From Ralstonia mannitolilytica (GTDB lineage: Bacteria > Pseudomonadota > Gammaproteobacteria > Burkholderiales > Burkholderiaceae), in NCBI RefSeq assembly GCF_905397375.1, contig NZ_CAJPVG010000016.1, forward strand, positions 9,958 through 73,957: 64,000 nt of DNA, in the 5' to 3' direction. A program made the translations under genes and the position numbers. The first letter of the stretch is position 1. Each line of letters begins with the position of its first letter. Under the pieces are notes generated by a model. That model did no database searches. It was given only the letters and a program-made list of their open reading frames with translations, and was not told the DNA's origin. Shown here piece by piece: positions 51,559 through 58,179 of the stretch.

Positions 51559-52419
51559 ATGAGTGCGAATCGAGCGAATGCTCCGTACTACTTCGTGCCC
51601 GGGCCGTCGCGGCATCCGATTTCGGCGAGCGTCGGCCTGCTGATCGTGCTGCTGAGCTCCGCAGCGTGGGTGAACGCCCAGCCGTGGGCGCCGTGGACGT
51701 TCCTGATCGGCCTGCTGTGGTTCCTGTTCGTGCTGCGCGCCTGGTTTGCCGACGCCATCTCGGAGTCGGAAGGCGGCCGGTATGGCGACCGCGTAGACGC
51801 CTCGTTCCGCTGGTCGATGAGCTGGTTCATCTTCTCGGAAGTGATGTTCTTCGCGGCGTTCTTCGGTGCGCTGTTCTATGCCCGCACCATCTCCATGCCG
51901 TGGCTGGGCGACCTGAACAACAAGCTGCTGTGGCCCGACTTCAACGCGATCTGGCCGAACGCCGGCCCCGCCGGCACGGTGGCACCGTTCACGACGATGG
52001 GCCCGTGGCCGATCCCGACGATCAACACCGCGCTCCTGCTGACCTCCGGCGTGACGCTCACCTGGGCCCACCACGCGCTGCGTGAAGGCAAGCGCGCGCA
52101 GGTGATCCAGGGTCTGCTGCTGACGATCATCCTGGGCTTCACGTTCATGGGCTTCCAGGCGTACGAGTACATTCACGCCTATCACGAACTCAACCTGAGG
52201 CTGACCTCGGGGATCTATGGCTCGACGTTCTTCCTGCTTACCGGCTTCCACGGTTTCCACGTGACGATGGGCGCGATCATGCTGGCGGTGGTGCTGGGCC
52301 GCGTGATCAAGGGCCATTTCACGCCGGAGCACCACTTCGCGTTCGAGGGCGCCGCGTGGTACTGGCACTTTGTGGACGTGGTGTGGCTTGGCCTGTACGT
52401 GGTCGTGTACTGGCTATAA
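51559..52419 (+). CDS. coxC: Cytochrome c oxidase subunit III
   Basis: Encodes 286 residues with seven membrane helices. It stabilises the catalytic core and the proton-uptake path. Typical segments are YYFVPGPSRHPISASVGL, MSWFIFSEVMFFAAFFGALFYA, and the C-terminal GAAWYWHFVDVVWLGLYVVVYWL. GGAG lies upstream of the ATG. A stem-loop terminator ends the first part of the cluster after this gene. Confidence 0.97.
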   Translation: MSANRANAPYYFVPGPSRHPISASVGLLIVLLSSAAWVNAQPWAPWTFLIGLLWFLFVLRAWFADAISESEGGRYGDRVDASFRWSMSWFIFSEVMFFAAFFGALFYARTISMPWLGDLNNKLLWPDFNAIWPNAGPAGTVAPFTTMGPWPIPTINTALLLTSGVTLTWAHHALREGKRAQVIQGLLLTIILGFTFMGFQAYEYIHAYHELNLRLTSGIYGSTFFLLTGFHGFHVTMGAIMLAVVLGRVIKGHFTPEHHFAFEGAAWYWHFVDVVWLGLYVVVYWL

Positions 52420-52474
52420 ACCGAGCGTAGGATTGGGGCGGCCTCGCGCTGCCCGATGATCCTGCCAAGACAAT

Positions 52475-52515
52475 GCCGCAGACGGGACACCGCTGCGGCG
52501 TTTTCGTTTTTCTGC
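52475..52515 (+). terminator. Terminator after coxC
   Basis: GCCGCAG (52475-52481) pairs with CTGCGGC (52493-52499), followed by GTTTTCGTTTTT. Confidence 0.65.
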
Positions 52516-52530
52516 CGGCCGATTGCGCCG

Positions 52531-52740
52531 CTACTGGCCCATGGGAATGCCGGTGCTGTGGATCCAGCCCAGCCGGTTGGCCACCAGGATGAAGATGAAC
52601 AGCGCAATCGAAAAGCCGACGCGGAACATCAACGAGCGGACGGTGCGGCTGCTGTGGCCCTTGTCGCGCATCAGGAAGAACAGTGCGGAGGCAAGGCTGC
52701 TGAGAATCAGCAGGAACGCGATGGCAACGACGATGCGCAT
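52531..52740 (-). CDS. DUF2909 twin-transmembrane protein
   Basis: Encodes 69 residues: two membrane helices (VVAIAFLLILSSLASALFFLM and VGFSIALFIFILVANRLGW) joined by a short charged loop with RDKGHSSRTVRSLMFRV. This matches the twin-transmembrane DUF2909 family that sits between coxC and surf1 in Ralstonia and Burkholderia. It is on the opposite strand to the oxidase genes and diverges from surf1, so it has its own expression. Confidence 0.85.
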   Translation of the reverse strand: MRIVVAIAFLLILSSLASALFFLMRDKGHSSRTVRSLMFRVGFSIALFIFILVANRLGWIHSTGIPMGQ

Positions 52741-52794
52741 GGAGGCGGATAGGTTGGAAACGGGCGTGGTGGATTATCTCACCGAGGACGCGCA

Positions 52795-53565
52795 ATGACC
52801 GTGCGCGTGCCGCTGCGCGACTGGTTTGCGCCCGTGCCGATGATCGCCGGTGTGGCGCTGATCGCCCTCACGTGCGCGCTCGGCCGCTGGCAGCTCCAGC
52901 GTGCGCACGAGCGCATTGAGCGGCAGGCGCGCATCGTCGCCTTGCAGAATGCGCCGGCCCAGCGCATTACTGCGCAGCCGGTGGCAGCCGATGCGGTGCT
53001 GTATCGGCCGGTGCTGCTGCGCGGCACGTTCGATGTGGCGCACACGGTGTTGCTCGAAAACCGGCCGCATGTGACCAACGGCGTGTCGCGCCCGGGCTTC
53101 GAGGTGCTGATTCCGCTGGTGCTGGAGGGCGCCGGCCGGCGCGCCGTGCTCGTCAATCGCGGCTGGCTGCCGCGCGATCCGGTCGACCGCACACGCATTG
53201 CGCCATACACCACCCCCGCCGGGGAAGTGCAGGTCGAAGGGATGGCCGTGCCGCATGCCAGCCGTGTCTTCAGCCTGGGCGGAAAGGACGCCGCGGATGA
53301 AGCCGGCCAGCGACTTAGGCAGAATATCGACCTCGACGCGTTCGCGCGCGAAATCGGCATGCCGCTGCAACCGTTCGTGGTACAGCAGGAATCCGACGCG
53401 CAGGACGGCCTGGCGCGCGATTGGCCGCGCGCCGACCTGGGCGCCGACCGCAATTACGGCTACGCATTCCAGTGGTTTGCAATGGCCGCTGGGGTGCTGG
53501 GGCTGATGGTCTTCTACGGCGTGCGACGCTATCGTCGCTTGGCGGGCGCTTCAGAGCCCGCGTGA
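52795..53565 (+). CDS. SURF1-family cytochrome oxidase assembly protein
   Basis: Encodes 256 residues. An N-terminal helix with the family motif CALGRWQLQRAHE and a C-terminal helix (YGYAFQWFAMAAGVLGLMVFYG) flank a periplasmic domain. Typical segments are LLENRPHVTNGVSRPGFEVLIPL and VNRGWLPRD. SURF1 helps place haem a in subunit I. It begins the second half of the assembly cluster. Confidence 0.94.
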   Translation: MTVRVPLRDWFAPVPMIAGVALIALTCALGRWQLQRAHERIERQARIVALQNAPAQRITAQPVAADAVLYRPVLLRGTFDVAHTVLLENRPHVTNGVSRPGFEVLIPLVLEGAGRRAVLVNRGWLPRDPVDRTRIAPYTTPAGEVQVEGMAVPHASRVFSLGGKDAADEAGQRLRQNIDLDAFAREIGMPLQPFVVQQESDAQDGLARDWPRADLGADRNYGYAFQWFAMAAGVLGLMVFYGVRRYRRLAGASEPA

Positions 53566-53617
53566 ATACGAACTCGCGTTGCGGCTTAGTGCCGCAGCCA
53601 CATGGATTGGGAATCAC

Positions 53618-54265
53618 ATGGTGAATCAGGAAACCGCGCCGGGCACGCTCGAAGCCCCCGCCGACCCGCGCATCGACGCACGCACACGCCGGGGCCGCTT
53701 GATGATGCTGTTCCTGCTGCTGGTGTGTGCGTCCCCGGTGATTGCGTCGTACCTCGCCTATTACGTCTTCACGCCCGCCGGCGGGAAGGCGGCGTATGGC
53801 ACGCTGGTCGACCCGCAGCGCCCGATCCCGGCCAACCTCATGGTGCAGGACGAGCACGGCGCCGAAGTGCCGCTCGCGAGCCTCAAGGGCAAGTGGCTGA
53901 TGGTGTCGGTGGACGGCAGCGCCTGCGACGACAACTGCGCGCGCAAGCTCTTCACCATGCGCCAGCTGCGCATCGGCCAAGGGCCGGACCGCGACCGCAT
54001 CGTTCCCGTCTGGCTCGTCACCGACCGCGGCGACATCGACCCGCGCCTCGTCCAGGCCTACAACGACGACTACGCCGCCGTGCGCTTCCTGCGGGCGCCC
54101 CAGTTGCCCGGGAACTGGCTGACCGATGGCAAGACATTGCCCGCCGATCATCTCTTCTTGGTGGACCCGCTTGGCAACCTGATGATGCAGTTCCCGAAGG
54201 ATCCCGACCCGAAAAAGGTCCGCGGGGACCTCACGCGTCTGCTCAAGTATTCGCGCATCGGATAA
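53618..54265 (+). CDS. Thioredoxin-like cytochrome oxidase assembly protein
   Basis: Encodes 215 residues. A membrane helix (MMLFLLLVCASPVIASYLAYYVF) precedes a thioredoxin-like domain of SCO type. The cysteine pair is spaced more widely than in SCO: C-x3-C in SACDDNCARKLF. No conserved SCO His is clear. It lies between surf1 and ctaA, four bases before ctaA, so it is probably a membrane-bound redox or copper factor for the oxidase. The ATG of MVNQETAP is used; 13 upstream codons lack support. Confidence 0.82.
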   Translation: MVNQETAPGTLEAPADPRIDARTRRGRLMMLFLLLVCASPVIASYLAYYVFTPAGGKAAYGTLVDPQRPIPANLMVQDEHGAEVPLASLKGKWLMVSVDGSACDDNCARKLFTMRQLRIGQGPDRDRIVPVWLVTDRGDIDPRLVQAYNDDYAAVRFLRAPQLPGNWLTDGKTLPADHLFLVDPLGNLMMQFPKDPDPKKVRGDLTRLLKYSRIG

Positions 54266-54268
54266 GCC

Positions 54269-55360
54269 ATGCTGTTGCAACTCGCTTCCATCGGCATCCT
54301 GATCGCGCTGATCCCGCTGTGCTACGTGCTGGTCAAGGGTGACCGCAACAAGTATCGCAAGCTGGTGTGGATCACGGCGTTCCTGACGCTGGACCTCATC
54401 ATGTTCGGCAGCTTCACGCGCCTGACCGATTCGGGCCTCGGCTGCCCGGACTGGCCCGGCTGCTACGGCACGTCCAACCCGTTCCACGCGCGCGACGACA
54501 TCCATGCTGCGCAGCTTGCCATGCCCAGCGGCCCGGTCACGTGGATGAAGGCGTGGATCGAGATGACGCACCGCTACTTTGCGATGGCGGTGGGCGTGCT
54601 GATCATCACGCTGGTCGTGGTGGCATGGGTCAAGCGCCGGGAGTTGAAGCAATCTCCGTGGTATGCGACGGCCGTGCTCGCGCTGGTGTGCGTGCAGGGC
54701 GCATTCGGCGCGTGGACCGTCACGCTGAAGCTGCAGCCGGCGATTGTGGTGACGCACCTGCTGCTGGGCATGTCGCTGCTCGCGTTGCTCATCTGGCTCG
54801 GCTGCAAGAACGATGCGCCGCGCCAGGTGGACGAGCGTGCCGCTTCACTGCGCGCGGCGGCCGTCGCCGGCCTCGTGCTGCTGATCGTGCAGATCGTGCT
54901 GGGCGGCTGGGTCAGTACGAACTATGCGGTGCTCGCCTGTACCGACTTCCCGCTGTGCAACGGCCAGTGGGTCCCGCCGATGGATTTTGCGCACGGCTTC
55001 ACATTCTGGCGCCAGCTCGGCCGTACCGCCGGCGGTGAGTTCATTTCCCACGATGCGCTTGTCGCCATCCACTGGACGCACCGCGTGTTTGCCGTGGTCG
55101 TGCTGAGCTACCTGGTGTGGTTCGGGCTTCGTGCGCGGCGTATCGACGGCATGGGCCGCGTGGCGACCGTGCTGCTCATCGTACTGGCGGTGCAGCTTGG
55201 CACCGGCCTATCGAACATCGTGCTTGGGTGGCCGTTGCTGGCTGCCGTGGCGCACAACGGTGGAGCAGCGATGCTGCTGCTGCTGATGGTGCGCCTGCAT
55301 TACCTGATCGGGCTCGCGCGGGCGCGCGTGCCAATGCCTGCGGCAGTGGCCGCCGTCTGA
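54269..55360 (+). CDS. ctaA: Haem A synthase
   Basis: Encodes 363 residues of the COX15/CtaA family with about eight membrane helices. It oxidises the methyl group of haem O to make haem A. Motifs are FGSFTRLTDSGLGCPDWPGCYG, the haem His in WIEMTHRYFA, VVTHLLLGMSLL and AIHWTHRVFAV. The Cys pair in the first loop is intact. It starts four bases after the preceding gene and lies nine bases before ctaB. Confidence 0.96.
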   Translation: MLLQLASIGILIALIPLCYVLVKGDRNKYRKLVWITAFLTLDLIMFGSFTRLTDSGLGCPDWPGCYGTSNPFHARDDIHAAQLAMPSGPVTWMKAWIEMTHRYFAMAVGVLIITLVVVAWVKRRELKQSPWYATAVLALVCVQGAFGAWTVTLKLQPAIVVTHLLLGMSLLALLIWLGCKNDAPRQVDERAASLRAAAVAGLVLLIVQIVLGGWVSTNYAVLACTDFPLCNGQWVPPMDFAHGFTFWRQLGRTAGGEFISHDALVAIHWTHRVFAVVVLSYLVWFGLRARRIDGMGRVATVLLIVLAVQLGTGLSNIVLGWPLLAAVAHNGGAAMLLLLMVRLHYLIGLARARVPMPAAVAAV

Positions 55361-55369
55361 CCGTTTCCC

Positions 55370-56311
55370 ATGAATACCGTGGCTTCTCCCTCGACTTCCA
55401 CTCAACTCCCCGGCTGGCGACATACCGCGGCGCAGTACGCAGCCCTGACCAAGCCGCGCGTCACGCAGCTCGCCGTGTTCTGCGCCGTCATCGGCATGTT
55501 CCTGGCCACGCCGGGCATGGTGCCGTGGCCGGTGCTCATTGGCGGCGCGGTCGGCATCTGGCTGTTTGCCGGTGCCGCCTTCGCGATCAACTGCCTGGTC
55601 GAGCGCAAGATCGACGCGATGATGCGCCGTACGGCCTGGCGCCCGTCGGCCAGCGGCGAGCTGGGCACGCGGCAGATCCTGGTGTTCTCGGTGGTGCTGG
55701 GCGGTGCAGGTATGTGGACGCTGCACGTGTTCGCCAACGACCTGACGATGTGGCTGACCTTCGCCACCTTCATCGGCTACGCGATCATCTATACGTTGCT
55801 GCTCAAGCCGGCCACGCCGCAGAACATCGTGATCGGGGGCCTGTCCGGTGCGATGCCGCCGGCGCTGGGCTGGGCCGCGGTCGCCAACAGCGTGCCGGCC
55901 GAGGCGTGGATCCTGGTGCTGATCATCTTCACCTGGACGCCGCCGCACTTCTGGGCGCTGGCGTTGTACCGCCGCGCCGACTACGCCAAGTCCGGCCTGC
56001 CGATGCTACCGATCACCCACGGCGAGAAATACACGCTGCTGCACATCCTGCTGTACACGCTGATCATGATCGCCGCGACCATCCTCCCGTTCGTGTATGG
56101 CATGAGCGGCTACATCTACCTCGGGACGGCGCTGCTGCTCGGCTTCGGCTTTCTCGCCTATGCGTGGCGCATGTACCGCAATTACTCCGATGCGCTGGCG
56201 CAGAAGACCTTCCGCTATTCGATCGTGTATCTCTCCATCCTGTTTGCCGCGCTGCTGGTGGACCACTACTTCAAGTTCGGCCCCACCCTGACGCCGGGCG
56301 CGACGCTGTGA
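55370..56311 (+). CDS. ctaB: Protohaem IX farnesyltransferase (haem O synthase)
   Basis: Encodes 313 residues of the UbiA-type prenyltransferase COX10/CtaB, with about nine membrane helices. It adds the farnesyl group to haem B. The prenyl-diphosphate motifs are NCLVERKIDAMMRRTAWRP and the second acidic region RRADYAKSGLPM. Its product feeds CtaA, encoded directly upstream. sco follows 69 bases downstream. Confidence 0.97.
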   Translation: MNTVASPSTSTQLPGWRHTAAQYAALTKPRVTQLAVFCAVIGMFLATPGMVPWPVLIGGAVGIWLFAGAAFAINCLVERKIDAMMRRTAWRPSASGELGTRQILVFSVVLGGAGMWTLHVFANDLTMWLTFATFIGYAIIYTLLLKPATPQNIVIGGLSGAMPPALGWAAVANSVPAEAWILVLIIFTWTPPHFWALALYRRADYAKSGLPMLPITHGEKYTLLHILLYTLIMIAATILPFVYGMSGYIYLGTALLLGFGFLAYAWRMYRNYSDALAQKTFRYSIVYLSILFAALLVDHYFKFGPTLTPGATL

Positions 56312-56380
56312 CGCATGCCCACATCGGCAAGTGAGTGCCGCAGGCGTTACGCTAGGCGGCCTCCTTTCAACCTGACGACC

Positions 56381-56983
56381 ATGCTTTCGTTCCGACCATT
56401 CCGTGCCACGCTGTTTGCCGTGCTTGCAACCGCCGTGCTGGCCCTGGCCGCGTGCACCGACAAGCCGGCCTTCAAGAATCTGGACATCACCGGCTCCAAG
56501 AGCTTCGGCACCGATTTCTCGCTCACCGACCACACCGGCAAGCGCCGCACGCTGCAGGACTTCCGGGGCAAGGTCGTCGTGATGTTCTTCGGCTACACGC
56601 ACTGCCCCGACGTGTGCCCGACCACGCTGGCCGAACTGCGCGCCGTGATGGATACCCTCGGCAAGGAGGCCGACCGCGTGCAGGTGCTGTTCGTGACCGT
56701 CGACCCCGAGCGCGACACGCAGGACCTGCTGGCCAAGTACGTGCCGGCGTTCGACCCGCGTTTCATCGGTCTGCGCCCCGCCAACGAGGCCGAGCTGCAG
56801 AAGGTCGCGAAAGACTTCAAGGTGTACTACAGCAAGGTGCCCGGCAGCTCGCCGGACAACTACACGATGGACCACACCGCGGGCAGCTACATGTTCGATC
56901 CGAAGGGCAACCTGCGGTTGTTCATCAAGCACGGCCAGGGCCCCGAGCCGATCGCGCACGACATCAAGCTGCTGCTCGACTGA
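56381..56983 (+). CDS. SCO1/SenC copper chaperone lipoprotein
   Basis: Encodes 200 residues. A lipoprotein signal (ATAVLALAAC) anchors a thioredoxin-fold domain. The copper-binding pair is CPDVC in GYTHCPDVCPTTLAEL, and the conserved His is in YTMDHTAGSYMFDP. SCO loads CuA of subunit II. The ATG of MLSFRPF is chosen because it starts the signal peptide. It closes the oxidase cluster and is followed by a bidirectional terminator. Confidence 0.95.
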   Translation: MLSFRPFRATLFAVLATAVLALAACTDKPAFKNLDITGSKSFGTDFSLTDHTGKRRTLQDFRGKVVVMFFGYTHCPDVCPTTLAELRAVMDTLGKEADRVQVLFVTVDPERDTQDLLAKYVPAFDPRFIGLRPANEAELQKVAKDFKVYYSKVPGSSPDNYTMDHTAGSYMFDPKGNLRLFIKHGQGPEPIAHDIKLLLD

Positions 56984-57013
56984 TCCGCGCAGCGGCCGCA
57001 GGTGCCCAAAGAA

Positions 57014-57039
57014 AAAGCCCGCCAAGTCTGGCGGGCTTT
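57014..57039. terminator. Bidirectional terminator between sco and rpoH
   Basis: AAAGCCCGCCA (57014-57024) pairs perfectly with TGGCGGGCTTT (57029-57039) around AGTC; both convergent genes end here. Confidence 0.85.
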
Positions 57040-57059
57040 CTTATGGCTGGAAGCGGCAA

Positions 57060-57980
57060 TTACGCAAAGGCCTGCAGGGCGCCCTTCATCTTTTTCATCG
57101 CTGCGGCTTCGATCTGGCGGATGCGCTCGGCCGAAACGCCGAACTCGTCTGCCAACTCGTGCAGCGTGGCGCCGCCCGATCCATCGTCGTTCACGTTCAG
57201 CCAGCGCGCTTCGATGATGCGGCGGCTGCGGTCGTCGAGCTTGGCCAGCGCCGTCTCGATGCCTTCGCTTTGCAGGCGGTCGTGGCTGCGCGCTTCGATC
57301 ACGCGGGTCGGCTCGTTGTGCGTGTCGGCCAGGTAGGCGATCGGAGCGAACGACTCTTCGCCGTCATCCATCTGGCTTTCCAGCGCGATGTCGCCGCCCG
57401 AGAGGCGCGTTTCCATCTCGCGTACCTCGGCGCCCTTGACGTTCAGCTCGGCGGCCACGGCGTCGATCTCGTCGGACGTGAACGTCGCCTGCGCGTCCTG
57501 CTTGTGGCTGCGCAGATTGAAGAACAGCTTGCGCTGCGCTTTGGTGGTGGCCACCTTGACCATGCGCCAGTTCTTCAGGATGTACTCGTGCATCTCGGCC
57601 TTGATCCAGTGCATTGCGTACGAAACGAGACGCACGCCCTGGTCAGGATCGAAGCGCTTGACGGCCTTCATCAGGCCGATGTTGCCTTCCTGAATCAGGT
57701 CGGCATGCGGCAGGCCGTAGCCGAGGTACTGACGGGCGATCGACACCACCAGGCGCAGGTGCGAGAGCACCAGGCGGCGGGCGGAATCGAGATTGCCGGT
57801 GGCGCGATAGTCGCGCGCGAGCTGTTGTTCTTCTTCGGCAGACAGCATCGGCACCCGGTTGACGCTCTGGATGTAGGCGTCGATGTTGCCCAGGTTGCCG
57901 GGGAACGCCAGCGCCCACGCGTTGGCCGACGGCTGCGTGGCGATGGCGGAAGCGGTGTTCACGGGAATGATTGCGTTCAC
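57060..57980 (-). CDS. rpoH: Heat-shock sigma factor sigma-32
   Basis: Encodes 306 residues. Region 2 (DLIQEGNIGLMKAVKRFDPDQG, then YAMHWIKAEMHEYILKNWRMVKV) and the RpoH-specific box QRKLFFNLR are intact, as is region 4 (LHELADEFGVSAERIRQIE). It directs transcription of chaperone and protease genes. The GTG start has AGGAG upstream. A perfect CIRCE operator lies 43 bases upstream, so transcription is probably repressed by HrcA and rises when the GroE/HrcA balance shifts on heat stress. Confidence 0.96.
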   Translation of the reverse strand: MNAIIPVNTASAIATQPSANAWALAFPGNLGNIDAYIQSVNRVPMLSAEEEQQLARDYRATGNLDSARRLVLSHLRLVVSIARQYLGYGLPHADLIQEGNIGLMKAVKRFDPDQGVRLVSYAMHWIKAEMHEYILKNWRMVKVATTKAQRKLFFNLRSHKQDAQATFTSDEIDAVAAELNVKGAEVREMETRLSGGDIALESQMDDGEESFAPIAYLADTHNEPTRVIEARSHDRLQSEGIETALAKLDDRSRRIIEARWLNVNDDGSGGATLHELADEFGVSAERIRQIEAAAMKKMKGALQAFA

Positions 57981-58023
57981 TCAGGACTCCTGTCGAAATC
58001 CAGTGGAGGTTTGGAGAGGCATG

Positions 58024-58050
58024 TTAGCACTCCAACCGGATGAGTGCTAA
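58024..58050. promoter_or_regulatory. CIRCE element (HrcA operator) upstream of rpoH
   Basis: TTAGCACTC (58024-58032), nine-base spacer, GAGTGCTAA (58042-58050): a perfect match to the CIRCE consensus. It ends 43 bases before the rpoH start. Confidence 0.93.
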
Positions 58051-58179
58051 TAGGACTTTTTTGAGCGGTTGATAGTTCCCGTAAATTAGAAGATTTGCTC
58101 CGATAGTGTGATGTTTGCGCCGCAGCAAATTGGGCGGCGCACCCTGTCATAGACCGGCCATCCGGCCATCGGTTCGCGG

